Notes: a model not told the origin generated them from the letters alone. Positions 12,009 to 22,484 are shown, counted from the first letter of the stretch. The stretch: 64,000 nucleotides of DNA from Aeromonas salmonicida subsp. salmonicida (GCF_001643305.1 NZ_LSGW01000099.1:1-64000); one strand, 5' to 3'. Translations and numbers: made by a program.

Positions 12009-12029
12009 GGCGGCCTGGCCGCCTTTTTT
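12009..12029 (+). terminator. Terminator of the amino-acid ABC operon
   Basis: GGCGGCCTGGCCGCC hairpin followed by six T residues, just after the ATPase gene. Confidence 0.9.
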
Positions 12030-12041
12030 ATTGGAGGATCC

Positions 12042-12069
12042 TTGTTTAACCCCGGGTTGCCAGTATAAT
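12042..12069 (+). promoter_or_regulatory. Candidate upstream sigma-70 promoter for rpmH
   Basis: TTGTTT, 16 bases, TATAAT. The -10 is perfect and the -35 matches four of six. A small CCGGAG/CTCCGG hairpin at 12070-12090 lies just after it. It would give an rpmH transcript with a leader of about 190 nt. Confidence 0.5.
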
Positions 12070-12149
12070 CCGGAGCCCTTGATCCTCCGGATCCTGTCAG
12101 CTTCTCCTGCTTATTGATGAGTCAGGGCAAGATGAGAGGGAACGGCGGA

Positions 12150-12178
12150 TTGACTAAAAGCCGAACTCTGTTTAGAAT
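12150..12178 (+). promoter_or_regulatory. Strong sigma-70 promoter for rpmH-rnpA
   Basis: TTGACT, 17 bases, TAGAAT: one mismatch to consensus in each box with optimal spacing. It lies about 90 bp before rpmH. The -10 falls inside an inverted repeat (GCCGAA...TTCGGC, 12160-12183) that could form a hairpin in read-through RNA from the upstream promoter. Confidence 0.8.
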
Positions 12179-12267
12179 TCGGCCTCTTTTGCTAGTCGTC
12201 ACACGCTATAGCTGGCGCGTCGGCTAAGTGTGACAATCAAAACTGTACAGAAATACGGAATCGAATC

Positions 12268-12402
12268 ATGAAACGTACTTTTCAACCGTCCAACCTGAAG
12301 CGCAAGCGCTCTCACGGTTTCCGCGCCCGCATGGCAACTGCCAACGGTCGTAAAGTTCTGGCCGCTCGTCGTGCCAAGGGTCGTGCCCGTCTGGTAGTTT
12401 AA
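12268..12402 (+). CDS. rpmH: 50S ribosomal protein L34
   Basis: 44 residues, the standard size: [20 protein letters not shown], then a run rich in Arg and Lys ending RLVV. It is part of the large ribosomal subunit. Its TAA stop shares its last A with the ATG of rnpA (TAATG), so the two are tightly coupled, as expected for this universal pair next to the origin. Confidence 0.98.
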   Translation: MKRTFQPSNLKRKRSHGFRARMATANGRKVLAARRAKGRARLVV

Positions 12403-12761
12403 TGCCAACGCCGCACACCTTCTCTCGGGAGTTACGTCTGTTAACTCCCGAACACTTCAAACGCGTTTTCGCCGAGCCTGTCCGGGCCGCTTCTCCGCAA
12501 ATTACTCTTCTCGCCTGTCCCAATACTCTCGAACATCCCCGTCTTGGCCTCGCTGTGCCCAAAAAAGCACTCAAGCGTGCCGTCTGGCGTAATCGTGTCA
12601 AACGAGTGGTCCGGGAAAGCTTCCGTCTCAATCAAGCCAGCCTGCCCGCTATCGACATCGTCGTGATCGCCAAGGGTGGCGTCAAAGAGATGGATAACGA
12701 GGAGCTGTTCAAGTTACTGGAAAAGCTATGGCGCACTCTGTCACGCCGTTGCAATGGGTAG
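12402..12761 (+). CDS. rnpA: Ribonuclease P protein component
   Basis: 119 residues. The protein subunit helps the RNase P ribozyme cut 5' leaders from pre-tRNA. It shows [17 protein letters not shown], the RNR motif in [17 protein letters not shown], and [10 protein letters not shown]. The ATG at 12402 overlaps the rpmH stop; no better downstream start aligns with the family N-terminus. Its 3' end overlaps yidD by 34 bp. Confidence 0.97.
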   Translation: MPTPHTFSRELRLLTPEHFKRVFAEPVRAASPQITLLACPNTLEHPRLGLAVPKKALKRAVWRNRVKRVVRESFRLNQASLPAIDIVVIAKGGVKEMDNEELFKLLEKLWRTLSRRCNG

Positions 12762-12976
12762 CTGTCAAACTGATACGCCTGTATCAGCTAATCATTAGTC
12801 CCCTGCTGGGGCAGCGCTGCCGTTTCACGCCAACTTGTTCCCAATTTGCGATAGAAGCCATCCGACTTCACGGTTTCATAAAAGGCGTTTGGTTAGCCAG
12901 CAAACGTCTATTAAAATGCCATCCCTTATCCGAGGGTGGTTATGACCCGGTTCCGCAACCAAAGCGAAGAAACTGA
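12728..12976 (+). CDS. yidD: Membrane protein insertion efficiency factor YidD
   Basis: 82 residues. It carries the family block [30 protein letters not shown] with its conserved Cys residues and then [14 protein letters not shown]. YidD is a small inner-membrane-associated protein that assists YidC/Sec insertion. It overlaps rnpA and lies 5 bp before yidC, the canonical order. Confidence 0.95.
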   Translation: MAHSVTPLQWVAVKLIRLYQLIISPLLGQRCRFTPTCSQFAIEAIRLHGFIKGVWLASKRLLKCHPLSEGGYDPVPQPKRRN

Positions 12977-12981
12977 AGACT

Positions 12982-14628
12982 ATGGAATCACAACGCAATC
13001 TTATCCTGATCGGTTTGCTGTTCGTGAGCTTTCTGCTCTGGCAACAGTGGGAGTCCGACAAGGCTCCGAAGCCGGCCCCGACTACCGTGGCCCAAACCGA
13101 ACATTTCGTACCTGAAGCCGGTCAGACCGGTGATATTCCTCAGGTTTCCGAGCAAGCCAACGCAAACGCCGCACGCAAGCTGATCACCGTCTCCTCCGAC
13201 GTGCTCAAGCTGACCCTGGATACCCAGGGCGGTGACATTGTTTCTGCCGAGCTGCTGGCTCACAAACTGGAAGAGGGCAAGGATCAATCCTTCGTCCTGC
13301 TGACCAGTCAGCCTGACCGCCTCTATGTCGCCCAAAGCGGCCTGGTGGGTCGCGATGGTCCTGACAGCCAGGCCCAGGGTCGTCCCACCTATGAAGCCGC
13401 CCAGACCAGCTACCAGCTGGCCGATGGTCAGGATCAAGTCGTCGTTCCGATGACCTGGACCGACAGCAAGGGTGTGGTCTTCACCAAAGAGTTCGTGCTC
13501 AAGCGCGGTGACTATGCAATTGGCGTCGATTACAAGATCGACAACAAATCTGCCGAGCCGGTCCAGGTGCAGTTCTACGGTCAGCTGAAGCAGACCGTGA
13601 CCACACCCAAGGATCAGGAAGGTCACGCCATGGTAGCCAGTGCTTACCGTGGTGGCGCCTTCTCCAGTGAAGAGAGTCGCTACAAGAAGTACACCTTCGA
13701 CGAGATGAAGGATGCCGACCTGAACAAGACCACCAAGGGTGGTTGGGTCGCCATGCTGCAACACTACTTCGTCTCTGCCTGGGCACCGAATGCCGACGAT
13801 ACCAACAGCTTCTACAGCCGAGTGATCCCTGGTAAAGACCAGGCCATCATTGGCTACAAGGCGCCGCTGGTAGACGTAGCTGCCGGCCAGCAGGCCGAAG
13901 TGACCAGCAAGCTGTGGGTGGGTCCCAAGCTGCAAGACCAGATGGCCAAGGTGGCAAACCACCTCGACCTGACCGTCGACTACGGCTGGCTGTGGTTCAT
14001 CGCCCAACCGCTGCACTGGTTGCTGACCGTGTTCCAGGGCTTTGTGCATAACTGGGGTGTGGCCATCATAATGCTGACCCTGCTGGTGCGCGGTATCATG
14101 TTCCCGCTGACCAAGGCCCAGTACACCTCCATGGCCAAGATGCGCATGCTCCAGCCCAAGCTGGCCGCGCTCAAGGAACGCTTCAGTGACGATCGCCAGA
14201 AGATGTCCCAGGGCATGATGGAGCTGTACAAGAAGGAGAAGGTCAACCCGCTGGGTGGCTGTCTGCCTATCCTGGTCCAGATGCCTATCTTCATCGCTCT
14301 GTACTGGGCACTGATGGAATCCGTTGAGCTGCGTCACGCACCGTTCGCGCTGTGGATCACCGACCTGTCAGTGAAGGACCCCTTCTTCGTACTGCCAATC
14401 CTCATGGGTGCTTCCATGTGGTATCTGCAGAAGATGAGTCCGACCACCATTACCGACCCGATGCAGCAGAAAGTGATGCAGTTCATGCCGATCATCTTCA
14501 CTTTCATGTTCCTCTGGTTCCCGGCTGGCCTGACCCTGTACTGGTTGGTGAGCAACGTCATCTCCATTACCCAGCAGACCATCATCTATCGTCAGCTGGA
14601 GAAGAAAGGGCTGCATACCCGCACCTGA
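12982..14628 (+). CDS. yidC: Membrane protein insertase YidC (Oxa1 family)
   Basis: 548 residues, normal for gammaproteobacteria. An N-terminal membrane anchor (NLILIGLLFVSFLLWQQWES) is followed by the periplasmic beta-super-sandwich domain (about 60-330). The conserved five-helix Oxa1 core then runs from WGVAIIMLTLLVRGIMFPL; its groove Arg is in that segment. The cytoplasmic hairpin is MAKMRMLQPKLAALKERF, and the C-terminus is FPAGLTLYWLVSNVISITQQ. It inserts inner-membrane proteins, alone or with SecYEG, including the F0 c and a subunits encoded later in this window. Confidence 0.98.
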   Translation: MESQRNLILIGLLFVSFLLWQQWESDKAPKPAPTTVAQTEHFVPEAGQTGDIPQVSEQANANAARKLITVSSDVLKLTLDTQGGDIVSAELLAHKLEEGKDQSFVLLTSQPDRLYVAQSGLVGRDGPDSQAQGRPTYEAAQTSYQLADGQDQVVVPMTWTDSKGVVFTKEFVLKRGDYAIGVDYKIDNKSAEPVQVQFYGQLKQTVTTPKDQEGHAMVASAYRGGAFSSEESRYKKYTFDEMKDADLNKTTKGGWVAMLQHYFVSAWAPNADDTNSFYSRVIPGKDQAIIGYKAPLVDVAAGQQAEVTSKLWVGPKLQDQMAKVANHLDLTVDYGWLWFIAQPLHWLLTVFQGFVHNWGVAIIMLTLLVRGIMFPLTKAQYTSMAKMRMLQPKLAALKERFSDDRQKMSQGMMELYKKEKVNPLGGCLPILVQMPIFIALYWALMESVELRHAPFALWITDLSVKDPFFVLPILMGASMWYLQKMSPTTITDPMQQKVMQFMPIIFTFMFLWFPAGLTLYWLVSNVISITQQTIIYRQLEKKGLHTRT

Positions 14629-14650
14629 TCTTCCCCCTGATGACAAAAGA

Positions 14651-14675
14651 GGCGGCCTTAAGGCCGCCTTTTTTA
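14651..14675 (+). terminator. Terminator after yidC
   Basis: GGCGGCCTTAAGGCCGCC followed by six T residues, 22 bp after the yidC stop. Confidence 0.9.
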
Positions 14676-14715
14676 TTACAATGTCCCCAATTACCGAACA
14701 TACGAGCCAAGCAAG

Positions 14716-16077
14716 ATGACAACAGATACGATCGTGGCCCAGGCCACCGCGCCCGGCCGTGGCGGCGTTGGCATAGTCCGGGTCTCAGGCCCCGCCGCCG
14801 AACAGGTCGCCGAGATAGTGCTCGGCAAGCTTCCCCGGGTCCGTTATGCCGAATATCTGCCGTTCAAGGATGAGCAAGGCCAACCGCTGGATCAGGGCAT
14901 AGCCTTGCTTTTCAAGGCCCCCAACAGCTTCACCGGAGAAGATGTGCTGGAGCTGCAAGGTCACGGTGGCCCCGTCATCATGGACATGCTGGTGCGCCGT
15001 ATCCTGCAAATAAAGGGGTTGCGCCCTGCCCGTCCCGGCGAGTTCAGCGAACGCGCCTTCATGAACGACAAACTGGATCTGGCCCAGGCCGAGGCCATCG
15101 CCGATCTGATTGAAGCGTCCAGCGAGCAGGCCGCCCGCAGCGCCATGCACTCCCTGCAGGGGCAGTTCTCCAGCAAAATCCAGCAACTGGTGGAGAGCCT
15201 GATCCGGCTGCGCATCTATGTGGAAGCCGCCATCGACTTCCCGGACGAGGAGATCGATTTTCTCTCCGACGGCAAGGTGGCAGGCGATCTCTACGCCATC
15301 ATGGCTGAGCTGGACGGTGTGCGCAGTGAAGCCAAACAGGGGGCCCTGCTGCGGGAAGGGATGAAGGTGGTGATCGCCGGTCGTCCCAACGCAGGCAAAT
15401 CGAGCCTGCTCAACGCCCTGGCCGGACGCGAGTCAGCCATAGTCACCGAGATTGCCGGCACCACCCGCGACGTGCTGCGCGAGCACATCCACCTGGATGG
15501 CATGCCGCTGCACATCATAGATACTGCCGGCCTGCGCGATACCCTGGACAAGGTAGAGCAGATCGGCATCGAGCGTGCCTGGGCCGAGATAGAGCAAGCC
15601 GACCGTGTGCTCTTTATGGTGGATGGCACAACGACCGATGCGATCGATCCGCGGGAAATCTGGCCGGAATTTGTTGATCGGTTGCCAAAAGACATCGGCC
15701 TCACGGTAGTACGCAACAAGGCAGACCTGACCGGGGAGGATCTGGCTCCAAGCCAAGAGCTGGGCCACGCCGTCTACCGCATCTCAGCCAAGACAGAGCT
15801 GGGGCTACCCGCCCTGCGCGAGCACCTGAAAGCCTGCATGGGCTTCCAGGGCAACACTGAGGGGGGCTTCATGGCTCGCCGCCGCCACCTGGATGCGCTG
15901 GAGCGCGCCGCCGAGCGGTTGCTGGTGGCCAAAGATCAGCTGGAAATCTATGTCGCCGGTGAACTGGTGGCCGAAGAGCTGCGTCTGGCGCAGGAGTCTC
16001 TGTCCGAGATCACTGGCGAGTTCAGCTCCGACGATCTGCTCGGTCGCATCTTCTCCAGCTTCTGCATCGGCAAGTAA
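14716..16077 (+). CDS. mnmE: tRNA modification GTPase MnmE
   Basis: 453 residues. With MnmG (also in this window) it installs the 5-carboxymethylaminomethyl group on U34 of several tRNAs. The N-terminal folate-binding domain begins [22 protein letters not shown]. The G domain has G1 [15 protein letters not shown]2/G3 GTTRD and DTAGLRD, and G4 NKAD. The C-terminus ends with the catalytic FCIGK motif. It marks the boundary between conserved origin genes and the siderophore island. Confidence 0.98.
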   Translation: MTTDTIVAQATAPGRGGVGIVRVSGPAAEQVAEIVLGKLPRVRYAEYLPFKDEQGQPLDQGIALLFKAPNSFTGEDVLELQGHGGPVIMDMLVRRILQIKGLRPARPGEFSERAFMNDKLDLAQAEAIADLIEASSEQAARSAMHSLQGQFSSKIQQLVESLIRLRIYVEAAIDFPDEEIDFLSDGKVAGDLYAIMAELDGVRSEAKQGALLREGMKVVIAGRPNAGKSSLLNALAGRESAIVTEIAGTTRDVLREHIHLDGMPLHIIDTAGLRDTLDKVEQIGIERAWAEIEQADRVLFMVDGTTTDAIDPREIWPEFVDRLPKDIGLTVVRNKADLTGEDLAPSQELGHAVYRISAKTELGLPALREHLKACMGFQGNTEGGFMARRRHLDALERAAERLLVAKDQLEIYVAGELVAEELRLAQESLSEITGEFSSDDLLGRIFSSFCIGK

Positions 16078-16111
16078 TCTAGCGAGAAGCAGCCAGAGTA
16101 ACGCAAGAAAA

Positions 16112-16137
16112 CAGGGCGAGAGCTGGCTTTCGCCCTG
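16112..16137 (-). terminator. Terminator for the histidine decarboxylase transcript
   Basis: CAGGGCGA/TCGCCCTG stem with a 10-base loop. On the minus strand it is followed by TTTT, so it ends transcripts coming from the decarboxylase gene. It may also help stop mnmE transcription on the plus strand. Confidence 0.7.
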
Positions 16138-16178
16138 CAACCGCATCCACCATGGCAAGGCCGTCGACTCTGGTGCTA

Positions 16179-17336
16179 TCAGACAGTCAACGCATGCGCC
16201 AAACCGCGGCCAGGTTCTCTATCCAGAGCAATGTCATTGATCACCCTGTCCAGGGTTTCCTTCCCGGTGTGATGAGGCATGGTGATGATATGTGATATTT
16301 TTCCTGATGTGGCCAGACAGTGCTTTTTCCATATATGGTCAGCAGGCTTTGGGAAAACCACAGTGATCGAATTTGGATTGCGCCAGGCATGAATACCTTT
16401 GGCGTGAAAACGCTCGATGACATATTGGGCCATATCAAGACAGTGCTGCGTTCGCTGACGCCAGTCTGAAAATGATCGGCTTTTTATTGCCATCCATAGC
16501 AGTAGCGGGGTGTAGCCATTGCGCGAGCCACTGATTGTCTGATCACATGCCGAGATATAATCTATTTCAACCGAGACATGCTCGACATGCTTGCGTCTGG
16601 CCAGGACAATCCCGCAGGGAATGGGAGAACCGATCATTTTATGACCCGATACACTTATCGAGTCGACGCCATCGGCAAAAGAGAAAGGTTGAGGGTTGTC
16701 GATGAAGGGCAAGATCATGCCACTCAATGCAGCATCGGCATGCAGGTAATAGTCCCCCTTGGTGATTCCTATTTTTTTCAAGCGTCTTTGAATGGTGGCA
16801 ATATTGTCTGTCGCCCCTGTCATCGTCGTCCCTATGTTGGCAAATATAATAGGGTGACGCTCTCCATCCAGTCGAATTCGATTGATCAGGTCATCATAAT
16901 TCATCTCGCCATTAGGCAGTGAATCGACCATACATGACTTTACTCTCAATAGTCGGATGATCTTTGCAACCGAATAATGTGTATCTTTTGAGTAATATAA
17001 TGTTGCCTCAGGAAATAACTCGCGGGCCAGATAGCATCCGAACATATTCCCCTCAGTACCACCGTTGGTCACATAACCCCAACTTTGCTCAAAAGGAATG
17101 CAGAACAGGGTTGCAAAGAATTGCATCACCTCTCTTTCAAAATCAAAGGAGTTGAGAAGGTAGTTGCTCTGCTGGCTCCAATCACCACAGTTATTGATAG
17201 AGAAGTTTAGAAAACGGTTTAAAGCGGAGTAGTCAAAGTCAGCCGCCTCTGGATAACCGATATTGAAATATTGATGCTGCACACAATACCGCCAAAACGA
17301 CTCTATTTTCCCGGCATCTTCTGATGACAAACCCAT
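16179..17336 (-). CDS. PLP-dependent histidine decarboxylase (AngH/BasG-like, siderophore)
   Basis: 385 residues from the start chosen here. It converts histidine to histamine, the amine end of acinetobactin and anguibactin. It closely matches the siderophore-type enzymes AngH and BasG, with [29 protein letters not shown] (cofactor phosphate region), [21 protein letters not shown], the PLP lysine in [15 protein letters not shown] (Lys233) and [10 protein letters not shown]. The frame is open further upstream to a GTG at 17405, and ATGs also exist at 17342 and 17348. [15 protein letters not shown] aligns best with family N-termini, but no start has a convincing ribosome-binding site. It lies downstream of a carrier-protein gene on the same strand. 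The segment is visibly AT-richer than its surroundings, suggesting transfer. Confidence 0.9.
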   Translation of the reverse strand: MGLSSEDAGKIESFWRYCVQHQYFNIGYPEAADFDYSALNRFLNFSINNCGDWSQQSNYLLNSFDFEREVMQFFATLFCIPFEQSWGYVTNGGTEGNMFGCYLARELFPEATLYYSKDTHYSVAKIIRLLRVKSCMVDSLPNGEMNYDDLINRIRLDGERHPIIFANIGTTMTGATDNIATIQRRLKKIGITKGDYYLHADAALSGMILPFIDNPQPFSFADGVDSISVSGHKMIGSPIPCGIVLARRKHVEHVSVEIDYISACDQTISGSRNGYTPLLLWMAIKSRSFSDWRQRTQHCLDMAQYVIERFHAKGIHAWRNPNSITVVFPKPADHIWKKHCLATSGKISHIITMPHHTGKETLDRVINDIALDREPGRGLAHALTV

Positions 17337-17517
17337 TATCATACCCATGGCTAGCGCTATGCAGGCATGCCTGCACATTTGGTGGTGTAGTTTGGCAATC
17401 CGCACCTTGATTTATCAAGTTGCCGATGATTAATCGTAAGGGATGGCGGTGAAACAACCATTAATAAAAGTAAAAAGCCATCACGCGGACTCTTGCTGTC
17501 AAAACTATAATTTACGT

Positions 17518-17769
17518 TTATCTTGCAATGGCTTGTCGATTGGCAATCAACTCCCGCCAGCTAGCCAATGTTGGTGATTTTATCAGATCTTCAAAACTGA
17601 CATGGATGTTGCGTTCTTTAAGTTCAGCAGCAAATCGCATCACTCGCAAAGAGTCTAGCCCATATAAAATAAGGCTCTCTTCCAGATCCAGCTCGGTGTC
17701 ATTGTCTTCAATAAGTTGCTGTACGCGCTCTTGTAGCCATTGATGGCTAATCATTTCTGGATTGGTCAT
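17518..17769 (-). CDS. Stand-alone aryl carrier protein (ArCP)
   Basis: 83 residues, one phosphopantetheinyl carrier domain. The attachment site is YGLDSLRVMRFAAEL, with Ser in the DSL. The YGLDS-RVM form and the following SFEDLIKSPTLASW resemble the ArCP domain normally fused to isochorismatase in EntB, AngB and BasF, rather than a peptidyl carrier. It would hold the aryl acid (dihydroxybenzoate or salicylate) as a thioester for the first cyclization domain. Here the isochorismatase half is absent, and no aryl-AMP ligase or isochorismate gene is present in the window, so the starter and its activation must come from elsewhere in the genome. It is upstream of and in line with the histidine decarboxylase gene. 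Confidence 0.82.
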   Translation of the reverse strand: MTNPEMISHQWLQERVQQLIEDNDTELDLEESLILYGLDSLRVMRFAAELKERNIHVSFEDLIKSPTLASWRELIANRQAIAR

Positions 17770-18029
17770 GTGAAACCAGCCTCATATTGTTGATGTCATT
17801 GTAAATAACAGCAGACACAAATACCCACATCATAACTATGGACCTAACGCCTCCACACATTGAGCAGGGATATAAGCCTGCCATTTGTCATGACAATTTT
17901 TCGCCCAAGATAATAGAGTTGAAAAATACTTGTCCCGCATTCCAGCGGACACCTTAAACCATTCCGCAGTAGATCCGTTGCAGACTATCTTGCTTCCCCC
18001 CCATACAGGTTGACTCAATAAAATAAACT

Positions 18030-18048
18030 TGAAATGAAAACCATTCTC
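18030..18048. promoter_or_regulatory. Candidate Fur box upstream of the Cy-Cy-A NRPS
   Basis: TGAAATGAAAACCATTCTC matches 13 of 19 positions of the Fur consensus GATAATGATAATCATTATC. It lies 57 bp before the NRPS start in a 335-bp divergent spacer (17770-18104) shared with the carrier-protein/decarboxylase genes, so it may control both directions. Apart from a doubtful open frame on the minus strand, nothing else is clear in that spacer. Confidence 0.6.
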
Positions 18049-18104
18049 ACTGGTAAATATATAAAGAACCAAATGAATGGCCTTGTCAACATTACGAGCG
18101 AGAT

Positions 18105-21100
18105 ATGAGAGAACTGACTTCCATGCAGGCGGCTTGCTGGATTGGCCGAGGCAATCACTCAGCACTGGGTGAGGTTTCTGCACATCTTTACGCCGAGTTC
18201 GATTGCCATGCCCTCGACCTGCAACGCTTGAGCCGCGCCCTTGAACATGTGTATCGAGCACACCCCATGCTGCGACTTCAGATAACCCCTGACGGCATGC
18301 AGACAGTGGCTGAAATGGCACCATCACAACGCCTTGAGGTTGATGACTTCAAGACGCTGGGTGATGCAGAACGGGCGGAGGCACTGAGGCGCAAGCGCCA
18401 GGAGTGGACACATCAACGCCTTGACCTGGCCCGGGGGCAAGCTGCGCGTTTCTCGGTATCACTTCTGGGGGAGGATGCATGCAGGCTGCATATCGATACC
18501 GACATGATAGCGGTCGATCCCTCCAGCTTCCGCGTGCTGATGGAAGACCTGGCGCTGTTCTATGAATGCCCGGACTCGCCACGGCAAACCCCTCCAGCCT
18601 TCTTCGACTGGAGCGATGCAATCAATCGGGATCCCGTGCATCAAGCAGCCAGAATGGAAGACAGAGCCTGGTGGCGCAGCAGGCTGTCACAGATAGCACC
18701 GGCCCCCTCGCTGCCAGCGCCAGCACATGCTGCTTCATCCCCCGATAGCCACCGCCTCAGTGCATGGATCTCCCCCGAAGAGCGTCAAACCCTGATCCAG
18801 TTGGCCCGACACAGACGAATGACGCCTTCCAGCCTGATGTTGGGGCTGTTTGCCCATCAGCTCGGCATGGCCACGGGCGACACGACATTTCGTCTCAATC
18901 TGCCCTTCTTCTGGCGCCAGCCCGTGATTGAGGGGACAGAACAAATCGTCGGGGAGTTCGCCAATCTCACCATCCTTGATGTCGACATGACCTCTGCCAA
19001 TACCCTGGCAGGGCTCTGCCATCAACTGGCAAGCCAGATGGCCGAACGACTCAGTCATGGCAGCTACTCAGGTGTCAACCTGATGCGCGATCTCTCCCGT
19101 CACCATGGTGCAGCCCAGCTAGCCCCTGTGGTGTTCACGGCAGCGCTGGATCTGGATGGTGGCGAGCTGTTTTCCGAACGGGTTCACAGTGTGTTTGGCT
19201 CCATGAACTGGGTCATCTCCCAGGGACCTCAGGTCGCACTGGATGCACAAGTTGTCCGTATTGATGGCGGCATATTGATCAACTGGGACATTCGCCTGGA
19301 TGCACTGCCGCAAGCCTGGATCACCCGGTTGTTCAACGATTTTGTCACTCAGGTTCACACAGTGGCCGCCAATCCAGCCACCCTTGACCAAGCGCTGACG
19401 CCACAAAAGCCTCTGATGGAAACACCTCTGACACCATTGCAGCGAGCCTATCTGCTGGGTCGCACCACCCAGTTCCCACTCGGGGGAGTCGCCATGCAGG
19501 AGTTTCGCGAATACCACGGGCGACTGGATCCGGCCACGCTGCGACAGCGACTGCACGCCATGGTCAAACGCCACGAGAGTTTGCGCACCCTTGTCGATCC
19601 CGAGAGAGTAATCCAGTACGTCAGTGACGAGGAGAGGGTCAACCTTGAGGAAATCGACCTGCGCCACCTCTCTGCCAGCACGGTGCAAGAACGGCTCGAG
19701 CTGCATCGCAACCACTATACCCACGCACTCTTCAGTCTCGAGCATGCCCCCTGGAACTTGACCCTGTTCCATTTGCCGGATGACCAGCATGTTGTTTTCG
19801 CTCGCTTCGATGCGCTCATCCTCGACGGGCGCTCGATCGCGGCACTGATGCTGGAGTTGTTCGAGGGTCATCAGCCCGACATGCCCTCCATCACGGCGAC
19901 TCAGGACGCCCCCGTGAGCCCTGAGCTGCGCAAGGCTGATGCCCAGTATTGGACGCATAAACTCGCCGGGCTGGACGGGGCCCCCCGGCTGCCATGGAAG
20001 CAGCCACTGGATCAGATCCCTACCGCCCGTTACGAGCGACAGAGCCTGATCATTCCCCCTGACCTCTTCATCCAGCTTTGCAAACTGGGCTCCCGACAGC
20101 ACTTTTTCAAAAACACCACCATCATGGCCCTGATCCTGGATGTGCTGTCCCGCTGGCTCGACGAGGGAGATCTGTGTGTCGCCATTCCGGTCGCCCCCCT
20201 GCCCTCGGGCCCGCTTGCCAACCGATCCAGCTTCATCGCCGTCGAGTGGTGTGGCGCCAGGGACACCTTGGTAGACAGGGCAAACCAGCTGCAAAACGAT
20301 GTGATGGAAGGGTTGCAGCATCTGGCCTTCTCCGGGGTGGATATTGCCCGTCAGCTGTTTGAAACCCGGGGTACAGGCCCGGCGCTACCCATTGTCATCA
20401 CCAATGGACTCTCCTGGCCAACAGCCACCGGCAGCAGCACCATGACCCTGTGTGCCGGGCTGACCCAGACCCCGCAGGTGGCGATGGACATTCGCTTTTC
20501 GAGCCGCGCGGATGGCGCCCTGGTACTGGATATCGACTATGCCCGTGAGGCAATAGAAAGCGACCTGGTGTGCGAAATCCTCACGGCGCTGGACAAGGCA
20601 AGCCGCCATATAGTCACCTCCGGCCTGTTTGATATTGATGCCAGCGCCATCATTGATACGGGCCACTATCGCCATAACAGTGACAAGACAGGGGCAGACA
20701 CGGACCCCTTCCTCGAGCGTATGGCGGCGCATCTTTTCGATGCCGGCAATGACAAGATTGCCCTGATACAGGGGGATCGCCGCATCAGCTATCGCACTCT
20801 CGGCGACAGCGTCTTGCGGATCATGGGGGCGTTCGAAAGAGAGGGGATCACGGCAGGCAAGGTCGTCGCCATCTGTCTGCCCCGCAGCCCTGAGCACACC
20901 ATGGCTACCCTGGCCTGCGCCCTGAGCGGCGTGGTCTGGGTACCGATAGACAGTTGCTCACCCACCGAGAGGCTGCACTACTTGCTGGAGAACTGTCGAC
21001 CTGACCTGATCATCTGTGCAGACGGGCTCGAGTCTGACTACCCCACTGTCACACCAGCGGCGCTGCTGGCGTCTCCCCACGATAATATCTGCGGCACCCC

Positions 21101-22484
21101 CTGGGTCGGGCGCTCCCAACACCTGGCGCCGGCCTACTACCTCTACACCTCGGGGACGACCGGTAAGCCCAAATGCGTGGTGCTCAACAACAGGGCCACG
21201 GCCAATGTCATCGGCAGCACGCTCAAGGCATGGCAAGTCACCCCTGACGATGTATTCATCTCGGTCACACCACTGCACCACGACATGTCGGTCTTCGATG
21301 TGTTCGGTTGTCTGAGCGCTGGCGCCACTCTGGTACAGCCAGAAACGGGGGCGGAAAAGGATGCGGTGCGCTGGAATCAGCTGGTGGAGCAGCATGGCGT
21401 CACCCTCTGGTGCTCTGTACCGGCCATGCTCGAGATGTTGCTCTCATGCAGTCAGGCAACGGGGCTGGCGAGCCTGCGGCTGATCGCGCAAGGGGGGGAT
21501 TACATCAAACCCGGCATCATAGCCGAACTTCGCACGCGGCTGCCTTCGGCCCGCCTGGCATCACTGGGCGGACCGACCGAAACCACCATCTGGAGTATCT
21601 GGCACCAGATCGGCGCCAGGGATCAGGACAAAATACCGTACGGTACGCCCTTGCCGGGCAACGGCTACTGGTTGCTCAATGAAAGAGGGGAGCACTGCCC
21701 GACCGGGGTTGCCGGTCGCATCCATACCACAGGGGTGAACCTGGCGCTCGGCTACCTGGAAAATGGCGAGCTGACACAGCAGGACTTTGTCACCCTTGCG
21801 TCAGGCTCCGGTGAGGAGACAAGGGCGTTTCGTACCGGCGATCGGGGCCGTTATCGGGCTGACGGCACCCTGATGTTCGACAGCCGCGTGAACGGCTACA
21901 TCAAGGTGCGTGGCGTGCGCGTCTCATTGCCTGATATCGAAATCGAGCTCATCAAGCACCCGGCCATTGCCCATGTACTGGTGGTGGACTACGGCGCCGA
22001 GCAGCAAGGGGAACTCTGTATCGGGGCCCTGTATGTGGGCAAGCATGGAGAAACTGTCTCCATCACCTCGTTACGCGAGCATGCCAAGCAACACCTGCCA
22101 GCCTCCCATGTGCCGACGCGCTTTATCCAGGTCGACAGCCTGCCGCTGACACAAAATGGCAAGCCGGACCGGCGCGCAGCACGCAGCAGGTTGACCTCAT
22201 CAGACAAGGGGGGATCGGCACCACAGGCCACTGCTGGTGCTGGTGCTGGTGCGACGGATGGCGGCGCCGTGCTCAATATCTATCTGGAGGTGCTGGGACA
22301 GGTCCGGAATGAAGGGATGAGCAGTCAGCTCGACTTCACCAGCCTGGGGCTGCGTCCCCAACACCTCAAGGTCATCTCGGCACGCCTGGGGGACCACTTC
22401 TCCAGAACCCTGTCACCGGGACAACTGCTGCGCTGCCGCAATGCAGCGGATGTGGAAGCCCTGCTCAGGTCCCCCGGTTCCTGA
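18105..22484 (+). CDS. Siderophore NRPS, Cy-Cy-A-T* (T domain lacks its serine)
   Basis: 1459 residues. Two cyclization domains come first: Cy1 (about 1-440) begins [13 protein letters not shown] and has the DxxxxDxxS motif DMIAVDPSS at 133-141; Cy2 (about 445-880) begins [12 protein letters not shown] and has DALILDGRS at 569-577. The adenylation domain (about 890-1370) shows [33 protein letters not shown] and NGKPDRR. After an Ala-Gly linker comes a carrier-like tail whose core reads [12 protein letters not shown] where LGxDSL is expected, so the phosphopantetheine serine is gone. The protein would activate Cys, Thr or Ser, join it to the aryl group and close a thiazoline or (methyl)oxazoline ring. 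The layout combines what AngN and AngR do in anguibactin, where AngR's carrier is also reported to lack the serine. The residue would be loaded in trans on the neighbouring PCP-C protein. Confidence 0.88.
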   Translation: MRELTSMQAACWIGRGNHSALGEVSAHLYAEFDCHALDLQRLSRALEHVYRAHPMLRLQITPDGMQTVAEMAPSQRLEVDDFKTLGDAERAEALRRKRQEWTHQRLDLARGQAARFSVSLLGEDACRLHIDTDMIAVDPSSFRVLMEDLALFYECPDSPRQTPPAFFDWSDAINRDPVHQAARMEDRAWWRSRLSQIAPAPSLPAPAHAASSPDSHRLSAWISPEERQTLIQLARHRRMTPSSLMLGLFAHQLGMATGDTTFRLNLPFFWRQPVIEGTEQIVGEFANLTILDVDMTSANTLAGLCHQLASQMAERLSHGSYSGVNLMRDLSRHHGAAQLAPVVFTAALDLDGGELFSERVHSVFGSMNWVISQGPQVALDAQVVRIDGGILINWDIRLDALPQAWITRLFNDFVTQVHTVAANPATLDQALTPQKPLMETPLTPLQRAYLLGRTTQFPLGGVAMQEFREYHGRLDPATLRQRLHAMVKRHESLRTLVDPERVIQYVSDEERVNLEEIDLRHLSASTVQERLELHRNHYTHALFSLEHAPWNLTLFHLPDDQHVVFARFDALILDGRSIAALMLELFEGHQPDMPSITATQDAPVSPELRKADAQYWTHKLAGLDGAPRLPWKQPLDQIPTARYERQSLIIPPDLFIQLCKLGSRQHFFKNTTIMALILDVLSRWLDEGDLCVAIPVAPLPSGPLANRSSFIAVEWCGARDTLVDRANQLQNDVMEGLQHLAFSGVDIARQLFETRGTGPALPIVITNGLSWPTATGSSTMTLCAGLTQTPQVAMDIRFSSRADGALVLDIDYAREAIESDLVCEILTALDKASRHIVTSGLFDIDASAIIDTGHYRHNSDKTGADTDPFLERMAAHLFDAGNDKIALIQGDRRISYRTLGDSVLRIMGAFEREGITAGKVVAICLPRSPEHTMATLACALSGVVWVPIDSCSPTERLHYLLENCRPDLIICADGLESDYPTVTPAALLASPHDNICGTPWVGRSQHLAPAYYLYTSGTTGKPKCVVLNNRATANVIGSTLKAWQVTPDDVFISVTPLHHDMSVFDVFGCLSAGATLVQPETGAEKDAVRWNQLVEQHGVTLWCSVPAMLEMLLSCSQATGLASLRLIAQGGDYIKPGIIAELRTRLPSARLASLGGPTETTIWSIWHQIGARDQDKIPYGTPLPGNGYWLLNERGEHCPTGVAGRIHTTGVNLALGYLENGELTQQDFVTLASGSGEETRAFRTGDRGRYRADGTLMFDSRVNGYIKVRGVRVSLPDIEIELIKHPAIAHVLVVDYGAEQQGELCIGALYVGKHGETVSITSLREHAKQHLPASHVPTRFIQVDSLPLTQNGKPDRRAARSRLTSSDKGGSAPQATAGAGAGATDGGAVLNIYLEVLGQVRNEGMSSQLDFTSLGLRPQHLKVISARLGDHFSRTLSPGQLLRCRNAADVEALLRSPGS
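22233..22252 (+). repeat. GCTGGT tandem repeat encoding an Ala-Gly linker in the NRPS
   Basis: About 3.3 copies of the hexamer GCTGGT, encoding AGAGAGA between the adenylation domain and the degenerate carrier domain. In-frame repeat changes would alter linker length without breaking the gene. Confidence 0.75.

Noticed and set aside
12160-12183. GCCGAA...TTCGGC hairpin followed by CTCTTTT before rpmH as a terminator of the upstream operon.
   Set aside because: It coincides with the -10 of a near-perfect promoter (TTGACT-N17-TAGAAT), and the upstream operon already has a strong terminator at 12009.
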